64,000 nt of DNA from Tomitella gaofuii (GCF_014126825.1 NZ_CP059900.1:3486954-3550953); one strand, 5' to 3'; counted from the stretch's first letter, positions 1 to 9,743 are shown. Notes: generated by a model not told the origin, from the letters alone. Program-made: numbers and translations.

Positions 1-960
1 GCCCGGGTCCTGCCGCAGCGTCTCGATGTCCAGCAGGTCCACGTCCGGCAGGCCCGCCACCGCGGGGTCGACGTCGCGCGGCAGGCCCAGGTCGCAGATC
101 ACCAGCGGAGTGTCGGCCGTGCGGCGGGTGAGCGCGGTGTGCACGTCGGCGACGGTCAGCACGGCACCGACGGAGCCGGTGCAGGTCACGACCACGTCGG
201 CGGTGCGCACGGCCGCCGCGAGCCCGTCGAAGCCGGTCGCCTGCGAGGCCACGCCGGCCTCCGCGGCGGTCTCGGCCAGCCGGGCCGCGCGCTCGGCGGT
301 GCGGTTGACCACCGTCACCTCGCCGATGCCGGCGCGGATCAGGTTGGCGACGGCCAGCCCGCCCATCGCACCCGCGCCGAGCACCACCGCCCGGCGGCCC
401 GCCAGGCCCTCGAGGGCGCGTGGCCCGCCCAGCAGCGCCGCGGCACGCTCGAGCGCCACCGACACCACCGACGCGCCGGCGGAGTCGATGCCGGTCTCGC
501 TGTGCACGCGCTTGCCCACGCGCAGCGCCTGCTGCGCCAGCTCGTGCACCGCGCGGCCGGCCACCTGCTGCGAGTCCGAGGCCGCGTAGGCGGTGCGGAT
601 CTGCCCCAGGATCTGCTGCTCGCCCACCACCATCGAGTCCAGGCCCGCGGCCACCGTGAACAGGTGCTCCACCGCGGATTCGCTGTAGCGCACGTACAGA
701 TGCGAGGTGAGCTCCTGCACGCTCATCCCCGAATGCTCCGCGAACAGCCCGCTGACCTCCGCGAGGCCGCCGTGGAACGCGTCGACGACGGCGTAGATCT
801 CGATACGGTTGCAGGTGGAGACCACCATGGCCTCGGCGACGTGCGGACGTCGCACCAGCGCGTCCAGCAGTTTGGGGCGGTCCGCCTCCGACACCGCGGC
901 GCGTTCGAGCGTGGATACCGGCGCGCTGCGGTGCGACATTCCGACCAGCAGAATGCTCAT
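1..960 (-). CDS. hemA: Glutamyl-tRNA reductase, C-terminus cut by window edge
   Basis: NADPH-dependent reduction of glutamyl-tRNA to glutamate-1-semialdehyde, the first committed step of C5 haem/tetrapyrrole synthesis in the cytoplasm. The first 320 residues are visible. The N-terminus reads [14 protein letters not shown], the catalytic cysteine is in STCNRIEIY (Cys50), and a Rossmann segment [15 protein letters not shown] lies near residue 195. The ATG is preceded by GGAGGT at a normal distance. The end of the catalytic domain and the dimerisation domain lie outside the window. In M. tuberculosis hemA (Rv0509) likewise follows the glutaredoxin-like Rv0508. Confidence 0.95.
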   Translation of the reverse strand, partial: MSILLVGMSHRSAPVSTLERAAVSEADRPKLLDALVRRPHVAEAMVVSTCNRIEIYAVVDAFHGGLAEVSGLFAEHSGMSVQELTSHLYVRYSESAVEHLFTVAAGLDSMVVGEQQILGQIRTAYAASDSQQVAGRAVHELAQQALRVGKRVHSETGIDSAGASVVSVALERAAALLGGPRALEGLAGRRAVVLGAGAMGGLAVANLIRAGIGEVTVVNRTAERAARLAETAAEAGVASQATGFDGLAAAVRTADVVVTCTGSVGAVLTVADVHTALTRRTADTPLVICDLGLPRDVDPAVAGLPDVDLLDIETLRQDPG

Positions 961-1580
961 GCTGCGGCCACCTCCGACCCGTCGCCCGCCCGCTCCCGGA
1001 CACCGGCGTGCCGGACGACGGTGCCGACCGGGCGTATGCGACTATTGGGGGCGCCGTGATCGCGGCGTCCGGCACAGTTCCTGCCGGGCGCTCCACCGGA
1101 TCGGATGCCTCCGTCGGTGCCGCGCCGGCGGCCGGGGCGGGCCGGCGCAGGGCGGGCGGACGCTGGGCGTCGATCTGTCACGTCGCGGGCTCCTCGTGCA
1201 GCCGAAGTGAATGAGCGTCCGGGACGGGAGCGTCCGCCTGGCACGCTTGCGTGCGGCCCGTGGACCGTGACGCAACCGCGGCGGGCCTGGACGCGGCACC
1301 GCCGTCGGCATGATCGTGCATGCGGTACGGCGCTGCCCGGACACAGCCGCATAAACGCAGCTCTGACCCAGCACCCCGGTGCTTGGTTCACACCACGGTA
1401 ACCGTTCGTCACCCCCGGCACAAAGTTGACGCGGCACGCCCCTACACGCTACGGCGGCGGCATCCGCACCCGGGTCCGCTACGGACCGCCGACCGCCGCC
1501 GCCTACCATGCGCCCGGGTCACCGCGGGGCGCCGACGGCCGGCCCCGCCGCGCCGCATGCAGCCGCGCCGGCCCCCGGGC
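961..1580. other. 620-bp gap between hemA and the glutaredoxin-like gene
   Basis: No convincing gene. The open frames here are arginine/proline/alanine-rich and match no family I recognise. It is the leader of hemA on the minus strand. A small perfect inverted repeat (GGTCCG/CGGACC, 1473-1487) is present. I looked for a Rex-type operator (TTGTGA-n-TCACAA), because rex sits upstream of hemA in some actinobacteria, and found none. Confidence 0.5.
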
Positions 1581-1880
1581 TCAGCGGGCCAGGTCGGCGC
1601 GCAGCCGTTCCTCGTCGACCTCCCAGTAGCTGTGCTCCCGTCCGTCGAGCAGCACCACCGGGAGCCTGTCGCCGAACTCCGCGCGCAGCTCCGGCCGTCG
1701 CGCCGCCGCCGCGTCCACGTCCACCGCCGACGCGGCGATTCCGAACTCCTTGCACACCAAGTCAAGTCGCTCCCACGCTGCGTCGCAGCCGCCGCAGCCT
1801 TCGCGGGTGAGCAGTGTGACCTCGCGGCCTCCCGCCGCCGCTCCGTCGCCCGAATCCCGTTCCCTGCCCGCAGTGGCCAC
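1581..1880 (-). CDS. Glutaredoxin-like (DUF836-type) thiol-redox protein
   Basis: Small thioredoxin-fold protein. VTLLTREGCGGCDAAWERL carries a CxxC-type pair (Cys-Gly-Gly-Cys), followed by the PVVLLDG strand with the cis-proline typical of glutaredoxins and a C-terminal DEERLRADL helix. It is the counterpart of Rv0508 upstream of hemA. I chose the GTG at 1880 (99 residues) because AGGGAGAAAGG lies just upstream. An ATG at 1955 would add 25 low-complexity residues. The substrate is unknown; mycothiol- or mycoredoxin-linked reduction is only an inference. Confidence 0.8.
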   Translation of the reverse strand: MATAGRERDSGDGAAAGGREVTLLTREGCGGCDAAWERLDLVCKEFGIAASAVDVDAAAARRPELRAEFGDRLPVVLLDGREHSYWEVDEERLRADLAR

Positions 1881-2260
1881 CGCCGTGCACCTTTCTCCCT
1901 GAACTCCGGTTCCGCCGCCGCGCCGGGCGGGACCCCAGTCAACCACCCCCGTCAACCGTCTCCCCGCGACCGCCTCCCCGCCGCCGCCCGCCCTCTCGCG
2001 GCCCGGCGGCGATCCGGCCCGGCCGCCGCAGGGCCGGATCGCCCCGCGGGCACGGAGATCATTGTCACAGCGCCCGCGGCCTGCGCGCGGTGCCGGGCGC
2101 CACGCGCCGCCCCGGCCGCGCCGCGCGCGTGCCGCGGCCCCGCACCCCGTAGCCGACGGTTACTGTTGGGGTGACCGTTCAGGTCCACGGCCCGCGTGGG
2201 GATGCGGACCCGCGACCGTCCCGAGCGGCCACCAGGATGCATGCGGATCAGGAGGATGCG
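1881..2260. other. Divergent intergenic region, glutaredoxin-like / HAD phosphatase
   Basis: About 380 bp between divergent genes. No further gene is supported. Frames reading into it from either side are upstream extensions of very biased composition. It must hold promoters for both genes, but I cannot place a -10 box with confidence. Confidence 0.4.
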
Positions 2261-3262
2261 GTGCCAGACCACCGGGAGCAGCCGGACCCGCAGGATTCCT
2301 CCGTGCGGCGCCGCCTCGCCCGCCTCAGCGCCCGCAACCCGCTGGGCCCCAGCCTGGGCGAGCTTCTGCAGAACCTCGCGGGCGAGGCCAGCGCCGACGC
2401 CGCGCATGCCCAGTTGGAGGCCGAATCCACCGACGACGCTGCGCCGGGCAGGCCGTCGGAAGGCACGCCGGCACGGACCCCCGCGCCGCGCGATCTCACC
2501 GCGGCCGCCTTCTTCGACGTGGACAACACCATGGTCCAGGGCGCCTCGATCATCCACTTCGCGCGCGGTCTCGCCTCCCGCGACTACATCGAACTGTCCG
2601 ACATGGCGCAGTTCGGATGGCAGCAGCTCAAGTTCCGGGTCAGCGGCAAAGAGAACAGCGACGACGTGGCCAGCGGCAAGGAGAAGGCCCTGTCGTTCAT
2701 CGCGGGACGCGAGACCGCGGAGTTCACCCGCCTCGGCGAGGAGATCTACGACGAGATCCTCGCCGACAAGGTCTGGTCGGGCACCCTGGAACTGGCCCGG
2801 CGGCACATCGACGCCGGGCAGCAGGTGTGGCTGGTCACCGCGACGCCGCAGGACCTGGCGCAGGTCATCGCCAAGCGCCTGGGCCTCACCGGCGCGCTGG
2901 GCACCGTGGTGGAGAGCGAGGACGGCGTGTTCACCGGCCGCCTCGTGGGCGACATCCTGCACGGGCTGGGCAAGGCGCACGCGGTGCGCGCGCTGGCCGT
3001 GCGCGAGGGGCTCGACCTCAAACGGTGCACCGCGTATTCGGACAGCCACAACGACGTGCCCATGCTCACCGCGGTCGGCACGGCCGTGGCCGTCAACCCG
3101 GACGCCGACCTGCGTGAACTGGCCCGCAATCGCGGCTGGGAGATCCACGACTTCCGCACCGGCCGCAAGGCGGCGAAGATCGGCGTGCCCACGGCGCTCG
3201 CGCTCGGGGCGATCGGCGGCGCCGCCGCGACCGTGTTGGGGCGCCGCGACCAGTCGGCGTGA
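2261..3262 (+). CDS. HAD-IB family hydrolase (SerB1-like phosphatase)
   Basis: Haloacid-dehalogenase phosphatase of the SerB/phosphoserine-phosphatase-like IB subfamily, corresponding to Rv0505c. The nucleophile motif is FFDVDNTMV (DxDxT type), the Thr motif is in [11 protein letters not shown], and the acid motif is [13 protein letters not shown] hydrophobic C-terminal segment ([18 protein letters not shown]) may anchor it in the membrane. The GTG at 2261 is chosen because AGGAGG lies five bases upstream; an in-frame GTG at 2171 would add 30 residues. The physiological substrate is unknown, since true serine synthesis usually relies on another SerB. Confidence 0.88.
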   Translation: MPDHREQPDPQDSSVRRRLARLSARNPLGPSLGELLQNLAGEASADAAHAQLEAESTDDAAPGRPSEGTPARTPAPRDLTAAAFFDVDNTMVQGASIIHFARGLASRDYIELSDMAQFGWQQLKFRVSGKENSDDVASGKEKALSFIAGRETAEFTRLGEEIYDEILADKVWSGTLELARRHIDAGQQVWLVTATPQDLAQVIAKRLGLTGALGTVVESEDGVFTGRLVGDILHGLGKAHAVRALAVREGLDLKRCTAYSDSHNDVPMLTAVGTAVAVNPDADLRELARNRGWEIHDFRTGRKAAKIGVPTALALGAIGGAAATVLGRRDQSA

Positions 3263-3325
3263 GCCGGACGGCCCACCGCCCGACAGCATGCGGCGGGACA
3301 GCCCACGGCCGGGCCGACGCCGCCG

Positions 3326-4336
3326 TCAACCGAAGAAGACGTTCCGCCGCGTCGCGAGCAGCGTGTACAGCGTCTGCTGAATCCGCTCGCGCACCTGGTC
3401 GGTGAGGTCGAAGGTGATCATCGGGTCGTCGGCGGCCTGCTCGTCGTAGCCGTCGGTGGCGATGGGTTCGCCGAAGGCGATGTGCCATTTCGACGGCAGC
3501 GGGACGGCGCCCAACGGCCCGAGCAGCGGGAACAGCGGCGTGATCGGGAAGTACGGCAACCCCAGCAGCCGCGCGAGGGGCTTGATGTCGGCGAGCTTCG
3601 GGTAGATCTCCTCGGATCCGACGATGGACACCGGGATGATGGGCGCGCCGGTGCGCAGCGCCGAGGTCACGAAGCCGCCGCGGCCGAAACGCTGGAGCTT
3701 GTAGCGGTCCGCGAACGGCTTGCCCACGCCCTTGAACCCCTCCGGGAACACCGTGACCAGCGCGCCCTCCCGCAGCAGGCCGTCCGCGTCCGGGTGGCAG
3801 GCGAGCGTGTGCCCGGCCTTGCGGGAGAACGAGCCCAGCAGAGGCGTCTGGAATACCAGGTCGGCCGCGAGCATGCGGGTGGGCCGGTTCTGCGGGTGGT
3901 GGTCGTGCACGGCCACCGAGAGCATCAGGCCGTCTACGGGCACCGTGCCGGCGTGGTTGGCCACCAGCAGCGCCGCACCGTCCTCCGGCAGGTTCTCCAC
4001 CCCGGACACCTCGACCCGGAACCACTTCTCGAACACGGGGCGCAGGGCGGGCAGGATCACCGACGAGTTCAGGTGCGGGTCGAAGCCGTAGTCGTCCACC
4101 TCGTAGTCGCCGGTCACGCGCCGGCGCAGGAACGTGAGGGCCTCTGCGATGTGGTCGGCCAACGCCGCGTGATCCGCCTCGCCGGACTGCCCGCCCGCGC
4201 GCAGCTGGTGCACCACCGGCGGGACGCCGGGGCCCCGCGCTCCGTCCGTCGACGCGCCCCGCGCCACGCCGCCGCGCCCCTCACCGCGCAGCGGAATGAC
4301 CTTGGCCACCGCCGAATCCTCCACCTCGACTCCCAT
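3326..4336 (-). CDS. Lysophospholipid acyltransferase family (PlsC-like) protein
   Basis: Membrane-associated glycerolipid acyltransferase, counterpart of Rv0502. The acyl-acceptor block NHAGTVPVDG and the later FPEGFKGVGKPF (the FPEG motif) are clear, followed by the PIIPVSIVGSEE and HIAFGEPI blocks. The N-terminal 70 residues are low-complexity. Start ATG 4336 has a GGGAGCGGAG ribosome site; an upstream in-frame start at 4438 would add 34 unlikely residues. It lies 150 bp downstream of the epimerase gene, as in mycobacteria, so the two may be co-transcribed. The acyl acceptor is not predictable. Confidence 0.87.
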   Translation of the reverse strand: MGVEVEDSAVAKVIPLRGEGRGGVARGASTDGARGPGVPPVVHQLRAGGQSGEADHAALADHIAEALTFLRRRVTGDYEVDDYGFDPHLNSSVILPALRPVFEKWFRVEVSGVENLPEDGAALLVANHAGTVPVDGLMLSVAVHDHHPQNRPTRMLAADLVFQTPLLGSFSRKAGHTLACHPDADGLLREGALVTVFPEGFKGVGKPFADRYKLQRFGRGGFVTSALRTGAPIIPVSIVGSEEIYPKLADIKPLARLLGLPYFPITPLFPLLGPLGAVPLPSKWHIAFGEPIATDGYDEQAADDPMITFDLTDQVRERIQQTLYTLLATRRNVFFG

Positions 4337-4486
4337 CGTCTCCGCTCCCGGCCTCCCGGCCGGTCGCGTTCCCTTCGCATGCGCCCCCGCGCACCACGTC
4401 CACGCTGTCACACCGCTTCCCCGCACCCTGCGGCGCACAACACCTTGCGGCGGCCCGGCGCCTCTGCCGACGCGGGGCCGTCCCGA

Positions 4487-5548
4487 TCACACCGGCAGCC
4501 GTCGCGCCAGCGCGGTCAGCCGCTCCTCCCATCCGCGCACCACCGCCGGGTCGATCACCGGGTCCAGCGACCTGCCGCGGACGAAGTCGTCGAACGCGTC
4601 CACCGTGGACCAGCGCGGCGTGAATCCGAGCTCGGTGCGCATCCGCGTCGTATCGAGCACCACGCCCTGGCTCAGGAACCCGAGCTCCTCGTGCGAATAG
4701 TCCACCACCCGCGCGGCCCGCAGCGCCGAACCCACCACGCCCAGCATCGGCGACGGCAACGGGATGCCCAGCCGGCCCGCCCGCCGGACGGCCTGGGCGC
4801 CGGACATGGTGCCGTCGCCCGCGATGTTGAACGTGCCGTATGCGGGCGCGGCGACCGCGCACTCCAGCGCCCCCAGCGCGTCGTCCTCGTGCAGCAGTTG
4901 GATGCGCGGGTCGTATCCGAACACGCTGGGTACCAGCACCGCCCCGAAGTACCGCGTGAGCTCGGTGTCCATCCGCACGCCGATGAGCGGTGCGAAACGC
5001 AGGATGCTCACCTGCAGGTCGGAGCGGCGCCGACCCGCACCGCGCGCGTACGACTCGATCTCCACGCTGTCCCGGGAGAACCCGCCGCGCGGCGGGTTCT
5101 TCGGCGCCATCTCCTCACCGAAGCGCGCCGGATTGCGCGGGCTGTACCCGTAGACGGCCGACGTCGACCGCACCACCAACCGGCGCACCGTGGGAGCCTT
5201 CTGACAGGCGGCGAAAAGGTGCAGGGCGCCGATGACGTTCATGTCCTTCATCACCGCGCGCCCGCCGGCCTCCCCCGGCCGGGAGTGCACGTCGGTGTGG
5301 ACGACCGTGTCCACCTCCGCGCCGCGGATGATCTTGCCGATCATCGGATTGCGGATGTCCGCCCGCACGAACTCCGCGCGGCCCAGCCGTCGGAGCATGT
5401 TCTTGCTGGGCGCGAGGCAGTCGACGGCGATGACGCGCTCGATCGTCGGGTGGGCGGCCAGCATGGCTGCGAGGGAACCGCCGAGAAAGCGGCTGGCTCC
5501 CGTCACGAGTACCGCCCTGGGCTCGCGCGGCGCGTCGGATTCACTCAT
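4487..5548 (-). CDS. NAD-dependent epimerase/dehydratase (extended SDR, Rv0501/GalE2-like)
   Basis: Extended short-chain dehydrogenase of 353 residues. The nucleotide-binding motif is VLVTGASRFLGG near residue 15, NAD contacts are in FVRADIRNP, and the central strand is VVRSTSAVYGYSP, with Ser and Tyr at catalytic-like positions but without a classical YxxxK. Mycobacterial orthologues are annotated galE2, though the substrate is not settled. The message is probably leaderless: a TATTCT box ends seven bases before the ATG. Confidence 0.88.
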   Translation of the reverse strand: MSESDAPREPRAVLVTGASRFLGGSLAAMLAAHPTIERVIAVDCLAPSKNMLRRLGRAEFVRADIRNPMIGKIIRGAEVDTVVHTDVHSRPGEAGGRAVMKDMNVIGALHLFAACQKAPTVRRLVVRSTSAVYGYSPRNPARFGEEMAPKNPPRGGFSRDSVEIESYARGAGRRRSDLQVSILRFAPLIGVRMDTELTRYFGAVLVPSVFGYDPRIQLLHEDDALGALECAVAAPAYGTFNIAGDGTMSGAQAVRRAGRLGIPLPSPMLGVVGSALRAARVVDYSHEELGFLSQGVVLDTTRMRTELGFTPRWSTVDAFDDFVRGRSLDPVIDPAVVRGWEERLTALARRLPV

Positions 5549-5555
5549 CAGGTAC

Positions 5556-5561
5556 AGAATA
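5556..5561 (-). promoter_or_regulatory. -10 box of a leaderless promoter (epimerase)
   Basis: TATTCT on the minus strand with seven bases to the ATG at 5548 and no Shine-Dalgarno, so transcription would start at or next to the start codon. Confidence 0.55.
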
Positions 5562-5761
5562 GCGGCCGCAGCGCGACGGCGGCCATATCCCGCCCGCTAC
5601 CGGACGTGCATCACATTCCGCGCGGGTTCGCACCGGCGGGCCCGCACGGCAAAGCCGACCCGAAACGACCGGCGGCCCGGTCCACGATGGTGGACCGGGC
5701 CGCCGGAGCAGCGCGCGGCTGTCGATGCGCGACCGGACGCTCTACCGCCGGTGCGCGCGGA

Positions 5762-5863
5762 TCACTTGCCGAGTTTGCGACGCTGCACCCGGGTGCGACG
5801 AAGCAGCTTGCGGTGCTTCTTCTTCGACATGCGCTTGCGGCGCTTCTTGATCACTGAACCCAT
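5762..5863 (-). CDS. Small ribosomal protein bS22 (AURKAIP1/COX24 domain), 33 residues
   Basis: A very short, very basic protein starting [19 protein letters not shown] and ending RRKLGK. It matches the actinobacterial 30S protein bS22 (Rv0500B in M. tuberculosis), which binds near the decoding centre and carries the AURKAIP1/COX24 signature [16 protein letters not shown]. It lies between the epimerase and the BldC-like gene, exactly as in mycobacteria. Because of its size it is easily missed. GGATTCC before the ATG gives no strong Shine-Dalgarno. Confidence 0.93.
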
Positions 5864-6221
5864 ACCGGGAATCCTCACTGCCTAGTACCTGGGGACCCGC
5901 ACCGGTGCGGCGACCCTCGTGCACGAATCCATCGAGCGGACCCCGTGCTGCCGTGGCCGCGCACAGCGCCGGGCGCTGAGCGCGGCAAGCACGTGGTCCG
6001 GCGTCCTCTCCGGTGCACCGATCACTCGGTGACGCACCTGCCCGCGGGGCACCCGGCCCCACGCGACGCCCGCCGACAGCAGCCGAGGAAACCTCTCCAC
6101 GGCACGACAATCGACAATGCTACCGCCGCGCGGACCGACCCTCGAACCGAGGTGCCGACGGGCGCCGGATCGCGCCCGCGCCGGCCCTGCTCCCGGACCT
6201 TCGGGACCCGATCCTGCCGTT
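5864..6221. other. 358-bp gap between bS22 and the BldC-like gene
   Basis: No coding sequence is supported; frames here lack recognisable domains. As both flanking genes are on the minus strand it should contain the bS22 promoter and perhaps the end of the BldC-like transcript, but I see no strong hairpin. Confidence 0.4.
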
Positions 6222-6485
6222 CTAGCCGACGTCGAAGTACGACGACTGCAGATACTCGTGCACCGCCTTGGCGGGCACCCGGAACGAGCGCCCCACCCGC
6301 ACCGACGGCAGTTCACCGCCGTGCAGGAGCCGATACACGGTCATCTTCGACACGCGCATCATCGTCGCCACCTCCGCGACGGTCAGGAAATTGGTGCCCG
6401 CCAGCGACGCCGGCTCTCCGGCGTCCGAGGAGCCCTGCGAGGCAGGCTTCGCCCCTCCGGCGGGCGGCTTGTCAGATGACGCCAT
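6222..6485 (-). CDS. BldC-like excisionase-family DNA-binding protein
   Basis: 87 residues with a MerR/excisionase-type winged helix: FLTVAEVATMMRVSKMTVYRLLHGGELPSVRVGRSFRVP, then a short helix AVHEYLQSSYFDVG. It matches Rv0500A and Streptomyces BldC in size and motif; BldC-type proteins bind direct repeats cooperatively. The N-terminal 30 residues are low-complexity. The ATG at 6485 follows GGAGGATGTGAACCA; an upstream in-frame start at 6548 lacks such a site. Confidence 0.9.
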   Translation of the reverse strand: MASSDKPPAGGAKPASQGSSDAGEPASLAGTNFLTVAEVATMMRVSKMTVYRLLHGGELPSVRVGRSFRVPAKAVHEYLQSSYFDVG

Positions 6486-6692
6486 TGGTTCACATCCTCC
6501 GGCACGCGTCGCGCCGCCGGCTTCCCCTCCGGCGGACCTGACACGCACGTGCTACCCCGCAGCCTAACGGTAATCGTGGTGTCGCTGCGACGCGTGTGAC
6601 GAATCCGCGGTGAATGCCCTGCTCGGCGGGGTCACGGCGGGATCACGGCCCGGCCACCGCACGGCCTCGGGAGGCGGCGTCCCCGCGTCGGA

Positions 6693-7520
6693 TCAGGAGC
6701 CGTCCTCCTGCACCGCACCCAGCGCCGCGGAGCGGTCGCGCACCACCGCCATCGCCTCGAAGAACGCCGAGCGCAGGCCGTCCTTCTCGAACTGCCGGAT
6801 CGCCGCCGCGGTGGTGCCGCCGGGCGACATGACGGCGGCGCGGAGCTCGGTGGCGGTCTCCCCGGACTCGGCGAGCATCGCGCCCGCGCCGACGAGCGTC
6901 TGGATCGCCAGATCGCGGGCGACGGGCCGGGTGAGCCCCAGCGCGACCCCCGAATCGACCATGGCCTCGATCGCCAGGAAGAAGTACGCGGGCCCCGAGC
7001 CGGAAACCGCCGTCACCGCGTCCATCGACGACTCCTTGACCCGGCGGACCATGCCGACGGCGCCCATGAGCTCCTCGACCAGATCCATGTGCACGGCGGT
7101 GGCGTGCCGGCCCGGCGTGATGGCGCTGGCGCCCTGCCCCACGAGCATCGGGGTGTTGGGCATCACGCGCACCACCGCGGTGCCGGCGGGCAGCAGCTGC
7201 TCGAACCGCGCCGTGGTGATGCCGGCGGCCAGCGACACGATGAGCTGGTCGTCGTCGCTGGTCTCCTGGTACTCGGCCACCTCCGCGAGGACCGAGTCCA
7301 CATCGTTGGGCTTGACGGCCACGACGAGCACGGCGGCCCCCTCCGCGGCGTCCGCGATGCTCTGGGTGACCCGGATGCCGTACTCCGAGGCCAGCTCACG
7401 GCCGCGAGCCTCGAAGCGCTCCGTGATCACCAGGTCACGCGCCTGCCTTCCACCCGCCAGCAGGCCCGACACCAGTGCTTCACCGATCCGGCCGCCGCCG
7501 ACCACAGCAATTCTCGTCAT
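6693..7520 (-). CDS. proC: Pyrroline-5-carboxylate reductase
   Basis: Final step of proline synthesis: NAD(P)H reduction of 1-pyrroline-5-carboxylate to L-proline. Length 275. The N-terminal Rossmann motif is IAVVGGGRIGEALVSGLL, then VVAVKPNDV, RVMPNTPMLVGQG and the C-terminal signature SGSGPAYFFLAIEAMVDSGVA with SPGGTTAAAI. Start ATG 7520 directly precedes the glycine-rich loop. Position matches Rv0500. Confidence 0.96.
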   Translation of the reverse strand: MTRIAVVGGGRIGEALVSGLLAGGRQARDLVITERFEARGRELASEYGIRVTQSIADAAEGAAVLVVAVKPNDVDSVLAEVAEYQETSDDDQLIVSLAAGITTARFEQLLPAGTAVVRVMPNTPMLVGQGASAITPGRHATAVHMDLVEELMGAVGMVRRVKESSMDAVTAVSGSGPAYFFLAIEAMVDSGVALGLTRPVARDLAIQTLVGAGAMLAESGETATELRAAVMSPGGTTAAAIRQFEKDGLRSAFFEAMAVVRDRSAALGAVQEDGS

Positions 7521-7609
7521 GCCCCTCAGCCTGCCACGCGCGCCGCGGATCCATGCGGCCGCCCGCGCGACCGGTCCACGCCGCGCCGGCCGGTGGAATC
7601 CGCCGCGGG

Positions 7610-8476
7610 TCAGTCGGCGCGCTGCGGGCGCGGGCGCGCCAGGTGCGTGCGGGCGAACGCCAGCGAATCCGCCAGCACGGCCGCCCGCTCGTCGCGCGTG
7701 CGCACGTTCTGCGTCGTGATCTCCAGCACCACCTGACCGGCGAAGCGCTGCGCCGCAAGCCGCCGGCACAGTTCCGCGCAGGGCTGGTCGCCCGCGCCCG
7801 GCGGCAGGTGCTCGTCCGTGTACGCGCCGCGGCCGTCCGCCAGGTGTACGTGCGCCAGCCCGTCGCCCATCCGGTCCGCCAGCTCCAGCGCGTCCATGCC
7901 CGCGGTGGCCGTATGCGACAGATCCAGCGTGAAGTGCCGGTGGTCCACCTCCGTCGGATCGTGTCCGGGCGCGAAGGCCGAGATCGCCGCCCCCGCGCCC
8001 CCGCGCTTGCGGAGCCGCTGGACCGAACCCTCCTTGTTGCTCATGAACCGGTCCGCCCGGAACGGATACATGTTCTCCACCGCGACGACGATGCCGTGCG
8101 TGTCCTCCAGCCTGGCCACCTGCGCGGCGAAACCGCGCGCGTAGGCGCGCTGCCAACGGAAAGGCGGATGCACCACCACCGTCGTCGCCCCCACCTGGCG
8201 CGCCACCTGCACCGCCCGGTCCAGGCGAGGGATGGGGTCCGAGCCCCACACCCGCTGCGAGATGAGCAGGCACGGCGCGTGCAACGCGAGCACCGGGACC
8301 TGGTGGCGGTCTATCAGCGCCGACACCGCGTACGGGTCCTGGCTGGCGGCCTCCGCCCACACCATGAGCTCGATGCCGTCGAAACCCAGCTGCGCGGCGT
8401 ACTGGAACGCGCTCTCGGTGGTCTGCGGATACACCGACGCGGTCGACAATCCCACCGGAATCCCCCGGCCCTTCAC
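7610..8476 (-). CDS. Sugar phosphate isomerase/epimerase family TIM-barrel protein
   Basis: Xylose-isomerase-like TIM barrel (AP endonuclease 2 family), counterpart of Rv0498. It begins with PVGLSTASVYPQ and contains FDGIELMVWAE, VPVLALHAPCL, TVVVHPPFRWQ, VAVENMYPF, LTLDLSHTATAGMD and LAHVHLADGRG, giving the Glu/His/Asp metal ligands expected of the family. The second of two adjacent GTG codons (8476) is best spaced from GGGGAGG. Substrate unknown. It lies between proC and the acidic membrane protein gene, with an inverted repeat just upstream. Confidence 0.82.
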   Translation of the reverse strand: MKGRGIPVGLSTASVYPQTTESAFQYAAQLGFDGIELMVWAEAASQDPYAVSALIDRHQVPVLALHAPCLLISQRVWGSDPIPRLDRAVQVARQVGATTVVVHPPFRWQRAYARGFAAQVARLEDTHGIVVAVENMYPFRADRFMSNKEGSVQRLRKRGGAGAAISAFAPGHDPTEVDHRHFTLDLSHTATAGMDALELADRMGDGLAHVHLADGRGAYTDEHLPPGAGDQPCAELCRRLAAQRFAGQVVLEITTQNVRTRDERAAVLADSLAFARTHLARPRPQRAD

Positions 8477-8520
8477 CACCGCGCCTCCCCCGTCTGCGCT
8501 GCGCCGGGCCTCCCCGTTCG

Positions 8521-8566
8521 GTGGACATCTGGTCGATTTCCGGCGGAGATGCGACCACATGTCCAC
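8521..8566. repeat. 15-bp inverted repeat upstream of the isomerase-like gene
   Basis: GTGGACATCTGGTCG (8521-8535) and CGACCACATGTCCAC (8552-8566) are inverted with one mismatch and a 16-base loop. It lies in the 121-bp gap between two minus-strand genes, after the stop of the membrane protein gene. It could be an intrinsic terminator without a U-tract, or an operator; there is no T-run on either side. Confidence 0.6.
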
Positions 8567-8597
8567 CCGACGCGGGGGCGGGGCCCGGCGGCGCGGG

Positions 8598-9743
8598 TCA
8601 TTGCGTGCTCAACACGAACGCGAGCGGCCCCAACGTCACCACCACGCCCACGACCATCGCGAGAAGCAGGCTGATGATGTCGTCGGTCTTGCGCAGGATG
8701 CGGACCACCGCCACCAGACCTAGGATCACGAGCACGGACAGGACCAACGCCACATACGGCAGCGAGTCCCACAGTTTCTCGAACCCCTTGAACACCGCGG
8801 CGCCCACCGCGACGCCGACGATGACCTGCAGCGCCAGGCCGGCCCACTGGCGCACCGCGCCGCGGTTCCCGCCCTGTTCCGCAGCGTCCGTGTCCTCGGT
8901 ATCCGGGGCGGCGACGTCCGCGTCTTGCGCGACGGCGGGATCGGCCACCGCGTCCTCCGCCGCAGGCTCGGCCACCGGGATCACCGCGGTGGCCGTCGCC
9001 CCGGGCTCGCCGCCGATCGCCTCGACGGGGGCGTCGCTGCGCGCGAGCATCTCCGCGACGGTCGGCGTGCCGCCCGCGGACTCCGGCGCGCCACCCGCCC
9101 ACGGTTCCAGGTCCGGCCCGGCGCCCGGGACCGTGTCCGGCTCGGATTCCTGCACGGACGCGACGCCCGCGGTTTCCTCGTCGGCGTCCGCATCGGCCAC
9201 TTCTCCGAAGTCGGCGCCGTCCACCGGCTCGGCGTCGTAGTCAGCGTCGACGTCCGGCTCGGCGTCGTACTCGGCATCGCCCACCGGCTCAGAGTCGTCA
9301 GAGTCGACGTGCGCATCGGCGCCGGCCTCCGCGTCGTGCTCGGCCTCCGCGTCCGGCTCCGCGTCGTGCTCGGCTTCCGCGTCCGCCTCAGCGCCGTCCG
9401 CCTCGCCGTCGGGTGCGGGCTCCGCCGCACCGTCCTCCTCGGCCGGGACCTCGCTCTCAGCGGCGTCCACGTCGGTCTCCGCGGCGCTCTCGGCGTCGCG
9501 CGCGTCCTGACGGTCGACCTGCGCGTCCTCGCGTTCGCGGTCGACACGGTCCTCGGCGACCGGCTCGCGGATCACCGGGATCTCGCCGGTCAGCTCGGCG
9601 ACGGAGATGCCGCCCGCACGCTCGCCACGGTGATGCCTGCGTGACCGCCCGCCGTCGCTCGAGCCCCCGCTGCCGGAGGCGTTGCGGGCGAGCAGTTCGG
9701 CAACGGTCACCGGCCGGCTGCTCGTCCCCGGCTGTTCGCTCAT
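8598..9743 (-). CDS. Acidic-repeat membrane protein (Rv0497-like)
   Basis: 381 residues. Two short motifs, [11 protein letters not shown] near the start and [12 protein letters not shown] near residue 235, bracket a long acidic alanine/aspartate/glutamate region full of short repeats ([18 protein letters not shown]-like). The C-terminal third has three hydrophobic helices ([54 protein letters not shown]). Function unknown. The start overlaps the stop of the phosphatase gene by four bases, so the two are translationally coupled. The acidic tract presumably lies in the cytoplasm. Confidence 0.8.
   Translation of the reverse strand: MSEQPGTSSRPVTVAELLARNASGSGGSSDGGRSRRHHRGERAGGISVAELTGEIPVIREPVAEDRVDREREDAQVDRQDARDAESAAETDVDAAESEVPAEEDGAAEPAPDGEADGAEADAEAEHDAEPDAEAEHDAEAGADAHVDSDDSEPVGDAEYDAEPDVDADYDAEPVDGADFGEVADADADEETAGVASVQESEPDTVPGAGPDLEPWAGGAPESAGGTPTVAEMLARSDAPVEAIGGEPGATATAVIPVAEPAAEDAVADPAVAQDADVAAPDTEDTDAAEQGGNRGAVRQWAGLALQVIVGVAVGAAVFKGFEKLWDSLPYVALVLSVLVILGLVAVVRILRKTDDIISLLLAMVVGVVVTLGPLAFVLSTQ

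Noticed and set aside
961-1580. Rex gene or operator upstream of hemA
   Set aside because: No Rex-like frame and no TTGTGA-n-TCACAA palindrome.
6693-8558. 621-residue frame containing proC
   Set aside because: Residues before ATG 7520 are out of frame with the isomerase-like gene and lack domain features; proC starts at the Rossmann motif.
8900-9560. Tandem DNA repeat or CRISPR-like array
   Set aside because: The periodicity comes from acidic codon repeats inside a membrane protein gene; no spacers or conserved repeat unit.
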